A DNA stretch of 64,000 bases from Aequorivita antarctica (GCF_007997155.1 NZ_VORT01000010.1:124001-188000); one strand, 5' to 3'; counted from the stretch's first letter, positions 42,092 to 51,559 are shown. The notes: a model not told the origin generated them from the sequence alone. A program made the numbers and translations.

Positions 42092-43045
42092 ATGTCAGAC
42101 GTAGCAGCGGTAACGCAACTGGTTTCAAAATACAATGCCCTTCGGCAAGAAATTAAAAAAGTAATAGTAGGTCAAGATGAAGTGGTTGAGCAGGTGCTAC
42201 TAGCCATCTTTTCGGGCGGTCATGCTTTGCTGATTGGCGTTCCTGGGCTTGCGAAAACCTTGTTAGTTAATACTGTTGCGGAAGCACTTGGCTTAAAATT
42301 CAAAAGAATCCAGTTTACGCCAGATTTGATGCCCAGCGATATTTTGGGTTCTGAAATTTTGGATAAAGACCGTGAATTCAAGTTCATAAAGGGGCCAATT
42401 TTCGCCAATATCATTCTTGCAGACGAGATAAACAGAACCCCACCAAAAACCCAAGCCGCACTTTTGGAAGCAATGCAGGAAAGGGCTGTTACAGTTGCAG
42501 GACATCACTATAAATTGGATTTGCCTTATTTTGTACTCGCCACGCAAAACCCAATAGAACAGGAGGGAACCTATCCGTTGCCCGAAGCACAGTTGGACCG
42601 TTTTATGTTTGCCATCAATCTTGACTATCCTTCGTTTTCTGAAGAAGTTGAAGTGGTTAAACAAACAACCTCGGGTGATACCCAAAAAGTAAACCCACTT
42701 TTTACAGCACAGGAAATCATAGATTTTCAGCAGTTAATCCGAAGAATTCCAGTTGCAGATAACGTTGTGGAATACGCCGTTACCTTGGTTGGAAAAACCC
42801 GTCCAAATAGTTCTACAGCTACAGAAACTGTAAAAAACTATATCGATTGGGGCGCAGGTCCCCGAGCCTCACAGAATTTAATTTTGGCTGCAAAATCGCA
42901 CGCAGCACTTCACGGTAAATTCTCACCGGATATTGAAGATGTTCAAAAAGCAGCAATCGCTATTCTTAGACATCGATTGATTAAAAACTACAAAGCCGAA
43001 GCCGAAGGATTGAGCATTGAAGAGATTATTAAAAGCTTATATTAA
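42092..43045 (+). CDS. MoxR family AAA+ ATPase
   Basis: 317 residues. Walker A G-V-P-G-L-A-K-T (about 49-56), Walker B I-I-L-A-D-E-I-N-R (about 108-116), sensor 1 in V-L-A-T-Q-N-P-I-E-Q-E-G-T-Y-P-L-P-E-A-Q-L-D-R-F (the long MoxR signature, about 148-171), and G-A-G-P-R-A-S-Q sensor 2. MoxR ATPases act as chaperones that insert metals or activate VWA-domain partners. Often a DUF58 gene follows, but here the next gene is aconitase, 211 bp on. It starts 13 bp after the SurA-like gene. Confidence 0.93.
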   Translation: MSDVAAVTQLVSKYNALRQEIKKVIVGQDEVVEQVLLAIFSGGHALLIGVPGLAKTLLVNTVAEALGLKFKRIQFTPDLMPSDILGSEILDKDREFKFIKGPIFANIILADEINRTPPKTQAALLEAMQERAVTVAGHHYKLDLPYFVLATQNPIEQEGTYPLPEAQLDRFMFAINLDYPSFSEEVEVVKQTTSGDTQKVNPLFTAQEIIDFQQLIRRIPVADNVVEYAVTLVGKTRPNSSTATETVKNYIDWGAGPRASQNLILAAKSHAALHGKFSPDIEDVQKAAIAILRHRLIKNYKAEAEGLSIEEIIKSLY

Positions 43046-43161
43046 ATAATCTTTGTTTTCTTTTCAAATTTCGCAGATTCTGGAATTGTAATATTTTGAA
43101 ATTCTTAATATTAGCTATCTAAAATTACCAAATTGATAATTATATTCAATTATATTTAACT

Positions 43162-43184
43162 TTTAGTGAATTATATTCACTAAA
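43162..43184. promoter_or_regulatory. Perfect 23-bp palindromic operator candidate upstream of aconitase
   Basis: TTTAGTGAAT (43162-43171), 3-base centre TAT, ATTCACTAAA (43175-43184). The half-site contains GTGA/TCAC with 7 bases between, one more than a CRP-type site. It lies 72 bases before the aconitase ATG. Confidence 0.55.
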
Positions 43185-43228
43185 TAAGCAATTCTATTAA
43201 ATATTTTTTAATTATTCTATTTTTTTTG

Positions 43229-43236
43229 TAATTTCG
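43229..43236 (+). promoter_or_regulatory. -7-like box TAATTTCG of aconitase
   Basis: TAnnTTCG, one base from the TAnnTTTG consensus, 20 bases before the ATG. Confidence 0.4.
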
Positions 43237-43256
43237 CATCAACAAAAAATACAACT

Positions 43257-45521
43257 ATGGCTTTTGATATTGATATGATTAAAAAGGTTTATGCCCAGAT
43301 TTCAGAACGTGTGGACAAAGCACGCGAAATCACTGGAAAACCACTTACTCTTTCTGAGAAAATATTATACTCCCACCTTTGGGAAGGCAACCCCACTAAA
43401 GCTTTCCAACGTGGTAAAGATTATGTGGATTTTGCCCCTGATAGAATTGCTTGCCAGGACGCAACTGCGCAGATGGCGCTTTTGCAATTTATGCAAGCTG
43501 GAAAGAAAACCGTTGCTGTGCCAACTACAGTGCATTGTGATCACTTAATTCAAGCCAAACAGGGCGCTGCACTCGATTTAAAGCGCGCAAACGAAACGAG
43601 TAACGAAGTTTTTGACTTTTTGGAATCTGTATCAAACAAATATGGAATTGGTTTTTGGAGACCCGGAGCTGGAATTATTCACCAAGTAGTTTTGGAGAAT
43701 TATGCTTTCCCGGGCGGAATGATGATAGGTACCGATAGCCACACAGTTAATGCTGGTGGTTTGGGAATGGTAGCCATTGGCGTTGGTGGGGCAGATGCTG
43801 TTGACGTAATGGCCGGAATGGCTTGGGAATTGAAATTTCCAAAGCTTATCGGTGTTAAATTGACTGGTGAATTAAATGGCTGGACCGCTTCCAAAGATGT
43901 TATTTTAAAAGTAGCTGGCATCCTTACTGTAAAAGGTGGAACTGGAGCTATTGTAGAATATTTTGGTCCTGGAGCGAAAAACCTTTCCTGCACAGGGAAA
44001 GGAACCATTTGTAATATGGGGGCTGAAATTGGTGCAACTACTTCAACCTTCGGTTATGACGATGCTATGGAGCGTTTTCTTCGAGCAACTGACCGTTCAG
44101 ACATCGCTGATGAAGCAAATAAAATCAGAGCGTATTTAACAGGTGATGATGAAGTTTATGCGAATCCAGAACAATATTTTGACCAAGTTATTGAAATAGA
44201 TTTATCGACACTTCGTCCGCATTTGAATGGACCTTTTACTCCAGATTTGGCAACTCCAGTTGGTGAATTAGGTGAAAAAGCGAAGAAAAACGATTGGCCT
44301 ATAAAAGTGGATTGGGGACTGATAGGTTCTTGTACCAACTCTTCCTATGAAGATTTGTCTAGAGCAGCTTCCATTGCACAACAGGCCGTCGACAAGAATT
44401 TAAAACCTAAAAGTGATTTCGGAATAAACCCCGGTTCGGAACAAATTCGTTTTACTGCGGAACGTGACGGATTGTTAGATGTTTTCGAAAAACTGGGCGC
44501 TACAATATTCACAAACGCTTGCGGGCCTTGTATTGGGCAATGGGATAGAAGTGATAGAAAAGGTGACGAAAAGAACACAATTGTACATTCCTTTAACCGA
44601 AACTTTTCAAAACGTGCCGATGGAAACCCAAACACTCATGCTTTTGTAGGTTCTCCGGAAATGGTTGCTGCAATTGCAATATCGGGCCGTTTGGATTTTG
44701 ATCCAATGAATGATACCTTGTTAAATGAAGATGGACAAGAAGTAAAACTGGATATACCAGTTGGTTTGGAACTTCCTCCAAAAGGATTTGAAGTGGATGA
44801 CAATGGTTATTTAGCTCCAAAAGAGGACGGAAGCTCGGTTGAAGTTAAAGTTGCAAAAGACAGCGAGCGTCTTCAACTCTTGGAGCCTTTTGTGCCAATA
44901 AAAGATTCTGAATTACAGGGCGTAAAATTATTGATAAAGGCTTTCGGAAAATGTACCACAGACCATATTTCTATGGCCGGACCTTGGTTGCGCTACCGTG
45001 GACACTTGGATAATATCGCCAATAATACCTTGATTGGTGCCGTGAATGCTTTCAATAAAAAGACAAATTTTGTAAAAAACCAACTCACTGGCGAATATGG
45101 CGGTGTGCCAAATGTGCAACGTGAATACAAAGCCAAAGGAATAAAAACTATAGTTGTGGGCGACCATAACTACGGCGAAGGTTCTTCTCGTGAGCACGCT
45201 GCTATGCAACCAAGATTTTTGGGAGTTGCGGCGGTTTTAGTGAAATCATTTGCCCGAATCCACGAAACGAACTTGAAAAAGCAAGGAATGTTAGGATTGA
45301 CATTTGCAAATGAAGCAGACTACGATTTGATTCAAGAAGACGATACTTTCAACTTTGTGGATATTGCAGATTTTTCCGAAAACAAACCATTGACTCTTGA
45401 AATTGTCCATAAGGATGGCAACAAGGATACTATCAAAGTGAACCATACTTATAACGATGCACAAATAAAATGGTATCGCGAAGGTTCAGCTTTGAATTTG
45501 ATAAAAAAGCAGGATGCTTAA
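43257..45521 (+). CDS. acn: Aconitate hydratase
   Basis: 754 residues, the length of the mitochondrial-like type. It isomerises citrate to isocitrate in the TCA cycle with a [4Fe-4S] cluster. Cluster ligands Cys359 (I-G-S-C-T-N-S-S), Cys422 and Cys425 ([10 protein letters not shown]) are present. Other motifs: [21 protein letters not shown], the swivel domain [15 protein letters not shown], and [12 protein letters not shown] symmetric palindrome (43162-43184) upstream may bind a regulator. A REP-like hairpin follows the stop. Confidence 0.96.
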   Translation: MAFDIDMIKKVYAQISERVDKAREITGKPLTLSEKILYSHLWEGNPTKAFQRGKDYVDFAPDRIACQDATAQMALLQFMQAGKKTVAVPTTVHCDHLIQAKQGAALDLKRANETSNEVFDFLESVSNKYGIGFWRPGAGIIHQVVLENYAFPGGMMIGTDSHTVNAGGLGMVAIGVGGADAVDVMAGMAWELKFPKLIGVKLTGELNGWTASKDVILKVAGILTVKGGTGAIVEYFGPGAKNLSCTGKGTICNMGAEIGATTSTFGYDDAMERFLRATDRSDIADEANKIRAYLTGDDEVYANPEQYFDQVIEIDLSTLRPHLNGPFTPDLATPVGELGEKAKKNDWPIKVDWGLIGSCTNSSYEDLSRAASIAQQAVDKNLKPKSDFGINPGSEQIRFTAERDGLLDVFEKLGATIFTNACGPCIGQWDRSDRKGDEKNTIVHSFNRNFSKRADGNPNTHAFVGSPEMVAAIAISGRLDFDPMNDTLLNEDGQEVKLDIPVGLELPPKGFEVDDNGYLAPKEDGSSVEVKVAKDSERLQLLEPFVPIKDSELQGVKLLIKAFGKCTTDHISMAGPWLRYRGHLDNIANNTLIGAVNAFNKKTNFVKNQLTGEYGGVPNVQREYKAKGIKTIVVGDHNYGEGSSREHAAMQPRFLGVAAVLVKSFARIHETNLKKQGMLGLTFANEADYDLIQEDDTFNFVDIADFSENKPLTLEIVHKDGNKDTIKVNHTYNDAQIKWYREGSALNLIKKQDA

Positions 45522-45539
45522 ATAAAAAGGCTAAAGCCT

Positions 45540-45607
45540 AAACCTCACAGGTCTTTTTTTATTATTCGTAGCTTTATGCGAAGATTAAAAGATCTGTGAG
45601 GTTTTTT
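45540..45607 (+). terminator. REP-like long hairpin terminator after aconitase
   Basis: Eighteen-base arms (45540-45557 and 45587-45604) pair fully with one G-U, around a 29-base loop, followed by TTTTTT. The arm AAACCTCACAG(G/A)TCTTTT resembles a CCTCACAGG palindrome that I recall as frequent in Flavobacteriaceae genomes. It may therefore be a dispersed element serving as terminator; the T runs on both strands allow bidirectional use. Confidence 0.78.
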
Positions 45608-45620
45608 ATACAATAAAATT

Positions 45621-46184
45621 ATGATTCCCTTTCTTAAAAAAAATTGGAGCAATATTCTCTTTTTTGCTTTTTTAGCACTTTTGATTATTCCGCAAACGCG
45701 AATGCCCATTCAGGTTTTTGTGCAAAGGCTCATTTCATTTTCTCCTTCCGAAAAATCTGAAACAGAACGGGAAATACTTCAAGATTACGATTGGAATTTA
45801 CAACAATTGAATGGGGAAGATGTAAATTTTTCACAATCGAAAGGGAAAGTGGCCATAGTAAATTTTTGGGCTACGTGGTGCCCGCCCTGTGTTGCTGAAA
45901 TGCCTTCATTCCAAAAACTATACGATACGTATGGCGACAAAGTAGATTTTTATTTTGTCACCTCCGAAAAACCAGAAAAGATAATGAGCTTTATGACGAA
46001 AAACAGTTATTCTTTGCCCATTTTTCTTCAAACTTATGAAGCGCCAAAAAAACTGGAATCCAGCGTTCTGCCCACGACATATTTGATTTCTAAAACAGGG
46101 GAGATAATTATTGGTGAAGAAGGTGCCGCCGATTGGAACAGTAAAAAAATGCGCGCACTTTTGGATCAACTTCTCAGTAAATAA
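45621..46184 (+). CDS. TlpA-like membrane-anchored thioredoxin
   Basis: 187 residues. One N-terminal membrane helix (I-L-F-F-A-F-L-A-L-L-I-I-P), then a thioredoxin-like domain with W-A-T-W-C-P-P-C-V-A-E-M-P (about 88-100), the TlpA/ResA type. Other fold marks: V-A-I-V-N-F-W, L-P-T-T-Y-L-I near 151-157. Faces the periplasm; reduces thiols in cytochrome c maturation or other proteins. It follows the aconitase hairpin and precedes a convergent SET-domain gene 11 bp away. Confidence 0.9.
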   Translation: MIPFLKKNWSNILFFAFLALLIIPQTRMPIQVFVQRLISFSPSEKSETEREILQDYDWNLQQLNGEDVNFSQSKGKVAIVNFWATWCPPCVAEMPSFQKLYDTYGDKVDFYFVTSEKPEKIMSFMTKNSYSLPIFLQTYEAPKKLESSVLPTTYLISKTGEIIIGEEGAADWNSKKMRALLDQLLSK

Positions 46185-46195
46185 TCTGCTGAATA

Positions 46196-46780
46196 TTAAC
46201 CCGGAAAATAATTTTCTTTAATAGACTTCATCTCTTTCTTTCCTTCAGCAATAGCAGTAATGTCATTCCACAATCTTGTTGTAATCAGTGGCTTCAAAGG
46301 TTGTTCTACTTTAATGATTTTCGAGAAATTTTTAATGAGCTGTTTATCCCAAGCTTCATAATGATTTAAAAGATCATCTGGATATACCGTTTTACGGCGA
46401 GTTCCTTCATCTATTCCTTTAAAGGGTTCTGAAACATTTAAATAGCCATAATCGTCAGTCAGTTCTTCACCAGGTTGAATATCGCGGATTGCAATTTCAA
46501 AATCATAGGCAGTGGATATACAATTGCTTTTAAAACTGTGGTTTACGTAGCGGCCATAATCCCAGCAAAGTACAAAGTTTCCTTTGTTGTTTCTGTAGCA
46601 ATAGGTTTCTAAAATATTTTGGTAGAGCGGGTTCATTTTCTTTAGTTTGGACGGAGTAAACTCACGGTCCAAATCATCTAAAGCCCATGTTATGGTTCCA
46701 GCGGGTAAAAATTCAGTAGCAACAACACCGTATCCAATTTCGTTGCTAATAAACTTTAGTTCTGTTTTAGGATGTATCAT
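46196..46780 (-). CDS. SET-domain protein (putative lysine methyltransferase)
   Basis: 194 residues. A SET fold: G-Y-G-V-V-A-T-E-F-L-P-A-G-T near 16-29, R-Y-V-N-H-S-F-K-S-N-C near 72-82 (the N-H-S cofactor-binding motif), and I-Q-P-G-E-E-L-T-D-D-Y-G-Y near 101-113 (the E-L-x-x-D-Y motif, here with D-D-Y). SET proteins transfer methyl groups from S-adenosylmethionine to lysine. They are commonest in eukaryotes, though found in many bacteria, where targets are usually unknown. The gene is single, 119 bp from the crt cluster. Confidence 0.85.
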   Translation of the reverse strand: MIHPKTELKFISNEIGYGVVATEFLPAGTITWALDDLDREFTPSKLKKMNPLYQNILETYCYRNNKGNFVLCWDYGRYVNHSFKSNCISTAYDFEIAIRDIQPGEELTDDYGYLNVSEPFKGIDEGTRRKTVYPDDLLNHYEAWDKQLIKNFSKIIKVEQPLKPLITTRLWNDITAIAEGKKEMKSIKENYFPG

Positions 46781-46899
46781 AAATAATCGAAAATTTTGGA
46801 TTAAATGTAATGCAAAATCTCAATTGAATTACATTCTTTAAGCTATTGTATATGAATTTTTAATACCGTTAATTTGCCGATTTTTTCTGCAAATCTATC

Positions 46900-47604
46900 T
46901 TAATCTGCGATATTTTTAGAAGGATATTTTTCTCTGAATTTTTCCATCAAAACATAAACAGTTAAGAGCATACTTAAGGCATAAATACTGTCTTCAATTG
47001 GTACAGTTCCAATTCTGATTCCCAGATTTTCAGCGTCATTGTACCAAACCACTTGTTCATTAATCCAGCTGCCAGTAAGATAACCGTTCACAATAAAAAA
47101 AGGAATTAAAAGAATGATGAAAACAGGGAAGAAAACCTTTAAAGCTTCACGTTTGTAATTATAGACCAAAGCCAATAACACAATTGCATAGCCGAAGTTT
47201 ATAGCCGTATACCAGCGATCGTAAAAATAGAGTAGGATAGCTATTAGTATTGTTTGTAGTGAAAAGTAAACAAGGTCTGTAGTTCTATCTGAAAACGAAA
47301 AATTCGGAAGTAGCTTTTTAAACGCATAAATTGTGAAAAGACAAGCATAAGAAATACAAATGAAAAAGAGCCATTCCTCAAAAGGAAGCTTTCCCAGTTT
47401 TATTCCAGAAAGATATTTTTCATTAAACCCCCAAATTCCGTTTTGCGCAAATATGATGTCCCATGGAATAAAAAAAGCCATCATTATAAATGTGGCTGGG
47501 AAGAAATATTTCCAAAGCTTATAAAACTTTAGTTTTGGGTGAAAGCTGAAAAGAAAAGGAATACTGAACGAAGCAACATCCAACAAAAGATACAGATGCC
47601 ACAT
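46900..47604 (-). CDS. crtY: Lycopene beta-cyclase, CrtYcd-like membrane type
   Basis: 234 residues, about seven membrane helices, no FAD-binding motif. Two internal repeats of the lycopene-cyclase domain, each with a P-x-E-x motif: L-P-F-E-E-W-L-F-F near 82-90 and V-P-I-E-D-S-I-Y near 196-203. This is the heterodimer-type (CrtYc/CrtYd) fold fused in one chain, as in other flavobacteria. It would turn lycopene to beta-carotene. Gap to crtZ is 3 bp, so they are cotranscribed. Symbol crtY is used by function, although this type is unrelated to classic CrtY. Confidence 0.88.
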   Translation of the reverse strand: MWHLYLLLDVASFSIPFLFSFHPKLKFYKLWKYFFPATFIMMAFFIPWDIIFAQNGIWGFNEKYLSGIKLGKLPFEEWLFFICISYACLFTIYAFKKLLPNFSFSDRTTDLVYFSLQTILIAILLYFYDRWYTAINFGYAIVLLALVYNYKREALKVFFPVFIILLIPFFIVNGYLTGSWINEQVVWYNDAENLGIRIGTVPIEDSIYALSMLLTVYVLMEKFREKYPSKNIAD

Positions 47605-47607
47605 AGC

Positions 47608-48057
47608 CTATTTTTTGAAATATTTTAACGGTGGAAAAAGCATTCCGAAACATTCGCCTTTTTCTTTGCCCAAATGTTTGTGGTGTATTTTATGTGCTCT
47701 TCTGATTGCGCGTGCATACCAGTTATTAGCATTTCTGAACAGTTTGAAACGCTGATGGATAAAAATGTCGTGTACAAAAAAATAGGCTAGTCCGTAAGCG
47801 AAAATCCCTAAACCAATGGGTAATCCGGCCCAAAAACCAAAATAGCTCCAACCCAGAAAACAACTTATGCTCACAAGTGCGTAAAACAGAAAAAAGTAAT
47901 CGTTGCGTTCCCACCAACTTCCGTGATTTTTGTGGTGGTGATCTTTGTGAAGCTTCCATAAAAAACCGTGCATAACGTATTTATGCGTAAACCACGCCAT
48001 AAATTCCATAATGCAGAAAGTGGTTATGAAAATTAATATCCAAAGAACTGTTGTCAT
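47608..48057 (-). CDS. crtZ: Beta-carotene hydroxylase
   Basis: 149 residues, four membrane helices. Histidine boxes H-K-Y-V-M-H-G near 27-33, H-K-D-H-H-H near 38-43, H-D-I-F-I-H near 96-101 and H-K-I-H-H-K-H near 120-126, which hold the di-iron centre of the fatty-acid-hydroxylase superfamily. It hydroxylates both rings of beta-carotene to give zeaxanthin. Cotranscribed with crtY-like (3 bp) and, after 34 bp, crtB. Confidence 0.93.
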   Translation of the reverse strand: MTTVLWILIFITTFCIMEFMAWFTHKYVMHGFLWKLHKDHHHKNHGSWWERNDYFFLFYALVSISCFLGWSYFGFWAGLPIGLGIFAYGLAYFFVHDIFIHQRFKLFRNANNWYARAIRRAHKIHHKHLGKEKGECFGMLFPPLKYFKK

Positions 48058-48091
48058 TTTAAGAAGTTAATTTGGGAATCTTGAATTTTTA

Positions 48092-48934
48092 TCATCTCAC
48101 CAAATTTAATTGATATTTCACATAGCTCCTCGTCAAAAGCCCAATTTTTTCAATATTTGGCACACGTATTCTGGTATTTTTTATTTCTATTGCTGGTGTT
48201 TGTTGCAATTTTTTCAACAGTCTTTTGTAGTATCTGTATGCGATAAAAACTCCGAGTTTTGCTTCGTGTGGCAAAAACAGAATTCCTTCGTAACCTTTGT
48301 TGAAATTTTCTTCTATTTCCGCAATTATTTGTTGTTTTGAAATTTCATCCAGCGATTCCAAATTGGTGTTTGGAAAGTATGTTCTGCTAAGGGTTTCATG
48401 GTCTTCTTTTAAATCGCGTAAAAAATTCACTTTTTGAAAAGCGGAACCCAAGTTCATCGCAGATTCTTTTAGTGAGTTATACTTTTCTTCATTGCCTTTT
48501 ACGAAAACTTTTAGGCACATCAATCCTACCACATCTGCAGAACCGTAGATATATTCATTGAATTCTTCCGCAGTGGAATAAGTGCTTTTTGTAAGATCCA
48601 ATCTCATACTATTCATAAAGATATAGATCAATTCTTTGTCAATATTGTATTTGTAAACTGTTTTTTGAAAAGAGTTTAAAATTGGATTGAGACTTATGCG
48701 GTCTTGCAGTGCTTCCTCCAAAGCATTTTCAAAACGTTTGAAAAGAATTTCCTTTTCATAATCGTGAAAAGAATCCACAATCTCGTCCGCAAAACGAACA
48801 AAACCATAAATATTATAAATATCCTGCCTAATGGAAGGTCCCAACATTCGTGTGGCCAATGAAAAGGACGTACTGTAAGTTTCAGTTACCTTTTTGCTAC
48901 AAGACTCGGATACTATGTCAAAAAGTTCTTTCAA
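48092..48934 (-). CDS. crtB: Phytoene synthase
   Basis: 280 residues. It condenses two geranylgeranyl diphosphates to phytoene. The two aspartate-rich motifs are D-E-I-V-D (about 50-54) and N-F-L-R-D-L-K-E-D (about 170-178, near the usual N-x-x-R-D-x-x-E-D). S-T-S-F-S-L-A-T-R near 21-29 opens the family. Overlaps crtI by 4 bases (48931-48934), so crtI and crtB are translationally coupled. Confidence 0.93.
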   Translation of the reverse strand: MKELFDIVSESCSKKVTETYSTSFSLATRMLGPSIRQDIYNIYGFVRFADEIVDSFHDYEKEILFKRFENALEEALQDRISLNPILNSFQKTVYKYNIDKELIYIFMNSMRLDLTKSTYSTAEEFNEYIYGSADVVGLMCLKVFVKGNEEKYNSLKESAMNLGSAFQKVNFLRDLKEDHETLSRTYFPNTNLESLDEISKQQIIAEIEENFNKGYEGILFLPHEAKLGVFIAYRYYKRLLKKLQQTPAIEIKNTRIRVPNIEKIGLLTRSYVKYQLNLVR

Positions 48935-50394
48935 TTTCTTTGTTCTTTTTCAATTAAACCTGCTACTAATTTTCCAGAAATCAATGCGGGGGGTACTCCG
49001 GGCCCCGGAACGGTTAGCTGTCCCGTAAAAAACAGATTTTTCACTTTGCTGCTTTTCAGTTTTGGCCTCAAAAAAGCAGTTTGCATCAACGTATTTGCCA
49101 GTCCGTAGGCGTTTCCTTTATAACTGTTGTAATCTGAAACGAAGTCATTGACACAAAAAGATTCTTTAAATATAACGTATTTTTTAACTTCTTGGTTGGT
49201 GATTTTTTCAAACCTATCCATTATTTTTTCAAAATACTCTTCTCGAATTTCCGGTATATCGTCTAGACCAGGGGCCAATGGAATTAAAAAAATCCCAGCT
49301 TCTTTACCTTCTGGCGAAATATTTGTATCGGTTTTGGAAGGAAAGCTGGCATAAAAAAGTGGATCATCTGGCCATTTCGGTGCGTCATATATTTCTTGGG
49401 AATGTTTCTCAAAATCCACATCGAAAAACAAAGTATGGTGATCTACATTCTCGATTTTTTTATTGAATCCTACATAAAAAAGTAGGGCAGAAGGTGCAAA
49501 GGTTTTCTTTTGCCAATATTTTTCAGAATACTGTCGGTGTTTTTCATCTAAAAGTGTTTCTGTGTGGTGATAATCTGCGCCGCTTAAAACCATATCGGCT
49601 TCAACCTTTACTCCATTTATAATTAGGCCTGTAGCTTTTCCATTTTCAACAGTTATCTTTTCTACGTTTTGATCCGTTTTAATTATCACACCAAGTTCTT
49701 CTGCAAGAGATTTTATTCCATTAACTACAGAATACATTCCTTTTTTTGGGTGAAATGTTCCGAGTCCAAAATCTGCATAATTCATAAAACTATAAAAGGC
49801 TGGAGTTTTGGAAGGTTTCGCTCCTAAAAACAAAACAGGAAATTCCAAAATTGAAATAAGCTTTGGATTTTTGAATTCGCTGCGTACCTCTTTGCTGATG
49901 GTGCTGAAAAACTGGCTTATTTTCAGCATAGCTTTAACGGTAACTAGTTCCAATGGTGAAACGCCTGGCCTATAAACCAAATCTTTAATGGCAATATTAT
50001 AATTGTCCAAGGCTTGATCTATAAATTTCTGCAGTTTTATTGAACTTCCAGATTCCTCTTTTTCAAAAGCGGCATAAATTTTTTCAAGTGTATGTTCAAT
50101 GGTTATATAATCATCGGTTCCAAAGAAGACACGATAGGCGGGATTCAATTTCTCCAGTTCGTAAAAATCTGAAGGAACTTTTCCAAAATCAGCAAAAAAA
50201 CGTTCAAAAACATCGGGCATCCAGTACCACGTTGGTCCCATATCGAAAGTAAAGCCGTCTTTTTTGAACTGTCGTGCTCTACCACCAATGGTTTGGTTTT
50301 TTTCGTATACGGTTACATTATTTCCCGCTTGTGCCAGATAGCACGAAGCTGCGAGCGACGAAAACCCAGAACCAATAATAGCAACTTTTTTCAT
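48931..50394 (-). CDS. crtI: Phytoene desaturase
   Basis: 487 residues starting at 50394 (M-K-K-V-A-I-I-G-S-G-F-S-S-L). FAD-binding V-A-I-I-G-S-G-F-S-S-L-A-A (4-16), acidic V-Y-E-K near 32-35 and I-G-G-R-A-R-Q-F near 40-47 are as in CrtI; the C-terminus has F-F-T-G-Q-L-T-V-P-G-P-G-V-P. It desaturates phytoene stepwise to lycopene. First gene of the crtI-crtB-crtZ-crtY unit, whose upstream region holds a -7 box and direct TTTTATTTAA repeats, with a CarH-like MerR gene next. Confidence 0.94.
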   Translation of the reverse strand: MKKVAIIGSGFSSLAASCYLAQAGNNVTVYEKNQTIGGRARQFKKDGFTFDMGPTWYWMPDVFERFFADFGKVPSDFYELEKLNPAYRVFFGTDDYITIEHTLEKIYAAFEKEESGSSIKLQKFIDQALDNYNIAIKDLVYRPGVSPLELVTVKAMLKISQFFSTISKEVRSEFKNPKLISILEFPVLFLGAKPSKTPAFYSFMNYADFGLGTFHPKKGMYSVVNGIKSLAEELGVIIKTDQNVEKITVENGKATGLIINGVKVEADMVLSGADYHHTETLLDEKHRQYSEKYWQKKTFAPSALLFYVGFNKKIENVDHHTLFFDVDFEKHSQEIYDAPKWPDDPLFYASFPSKTDTNISPEGKEAGIFLIPLAPGLDDIPEIREEYFEKIMDRFEKITNQEVKKYVIFKESFCVNDFVSDYNSYKGNAYGLANTLMQTAFLRPKLKSSKVKNLFFTGQLTVPGPGVPPALISGKLVAGLIEKEQRN

Positions 50395-50403
50395 ATTGTT
50401 TAA

Positions 50404-50411
50404 CAAATTTA
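50404..50411 (-). promoter_or_regulatory. -7 box TAAATTTG of the crt operon
   Basis: Read on the minus strand, exact TAnnTTTG, 9 bases before the crtI ATG, so the mRNA leader would be very short. A TTTTTG lies 13 bases upstream, closer than usual. Confidence 0.55.
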
Positions 50412-50413
50412 CA

Positions 50414-50464
50414 TTTTATTTAAACAAAAATGAGATTTATAAATAAATTTTGGCTTTTATTTAA
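50414..50464. promoter_or_regulatory. Direct TTTTATTTAA repeats upstream of crtI, operator candidates
   Basis: The 10-mer TTTTATTTAA occurs at 50414-50423 and 50455-50464, 41 bases apart (about four helix turns), overlapping the promoter region. They could be sites for the adjacent CarH-like regulator, but AT-rich 10-mers also arise by chance. Confidence 0.35.
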
Positions 50465-50515
50465 TAAGCTAAAGAGATATTAGATGCTAAAAGTTTACTT
50501 TAAAAGTGTTTGAAA

Positions 50516-51418
50516 TTAAACGCTTGAAAGGCTATCAACTTGATCTGTAAAACTCTTGACCTCTTTAAAAAGCTTAATATTTTTTGAGTTTTTGATATTT
50601 TTAGAGGCTTTGCTGCCCAATACCCAGAGTTCACTTGAACCTTTAGTACAAACCTCATTTTGAAAATCATTAATATATTTTTGGAGGTTGTCGTTTTCCG
50701 GAAGCAATGTGAAATAGGTTACAAAAATGACTTTCGTTTTGGCTTTAAGAATATGTTTTAAGCTTGGCATTGGAATATTTGCGCCTAAGTATACTGTTTT
50801 AAAACCCGCGGAAAGAAGTTCGTAATTTGCATACAGCAAGCCAATTTCATGAATTTCTTTGAAGGGAAGGTAAAGTGTAAATAACTGTGTATCTTTTTCG
50901 GAAGCATTTTTTTTATAATTGGCCGAATGCTCGATAATGGTATGTTTTATTTTTTCTGAAATAAAATGTTCGTGCGATGGGTCAATGGTTCCCGAATGCC
51001 ATAGAATGCCCATTTCATTAAGCAATGGAACAAATACTTCTGAAAAAACTTCGCGAAAGGATTTCTTTTCTAACAGTTTTTCAAGGGTAGCATCAAACAA
51101 CTCCCCGTCAAATTCAAACATTGCCGATTTAAAAATATTGCCTAAGTATTCAGAATCGACTCCTTTAATATTTTTTTTAATTAACTCCTGGAGCTGTATT
51201 GAATTTAAGTTTGCAAGTTTTGAAATTTTATGTCCAGCGTTGTATAAATAGGCAATATTCAATAATTTTTTCAGGTTCTCGAGATCGTATTTTCTGATAT
51301 TTGTATCAGTTCTATCTGGTTCAAGAAGGTTGTATCGTTTTTCCCAAATCCTAATGGTATGGGCTTTAACATTTGAAAGGTTTTCAAGATCCTTAATGCC
51401 AAACTGTGTTTTGATCAC
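50516..51418 (-). CDS. CarH/LitR-like MerR regulator with B12-binding domain
   Basis: 300 residues. N-terminal MerR DNA-binding domain (G-I-K-D-L-E-N-L-S-N-V-K-A-H-T-I-R-I-W-E-K-R-Y, about 7-29, with the helix-turn-helix plus wing). Middle helical cap, then a Rossmann-like B12 domain. The light-sensing cap motif W-x9-E-H is kept (L-W-H then D-P-S-H-E-H, about residues 137-149), and E-I-H-E-I-G near 198-203 supplies the likely cobalt ligand His. So adenosylcobalamin binding and light or B12 control of crt genes are probable. It lies upstream of crtI on the same strand (122 bp apart). Confidence 0.88.
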   Translation of the reverse strand: MIKTQFGIKDLENLSNVKAHTIRIWEKRYNLLEPDRTDTNIRKYDLENLKKLLNIAYLYNAGHKISKLANLNSIQLQELIKKNIKGVDSEYLGNIFKSAMFEFDGELFDATLEKLLEKKSFREVFSEVFVPLLNEMGILWHSGTIDPSHEHFISEKIKHTIIEHSANYKKNASEKDTQLFTLYLPFKEIHEIGLLYANYELLSAGFKTVYLGANIPMPSLKHILKAKTKVIFVTYFTLLPENDNLQKYINDFQNEVCTKGSSELWVLGSKASKNIKNSKNIKLFKEVKSFTDQVDSLSSV

Positions 51419-51559
51419 TGAACAATAGTTTAAGTTAACAATGTGAATGTACTGAAAAGAAGTGAGATTGTTTAAAAAATTATTAAAAACTCTAAACAGA
51501 TGAAAAGCTACTGATTTAAGATTGCTGCGCAGATAAAGAAAATCTACATTTTAAAAAAG

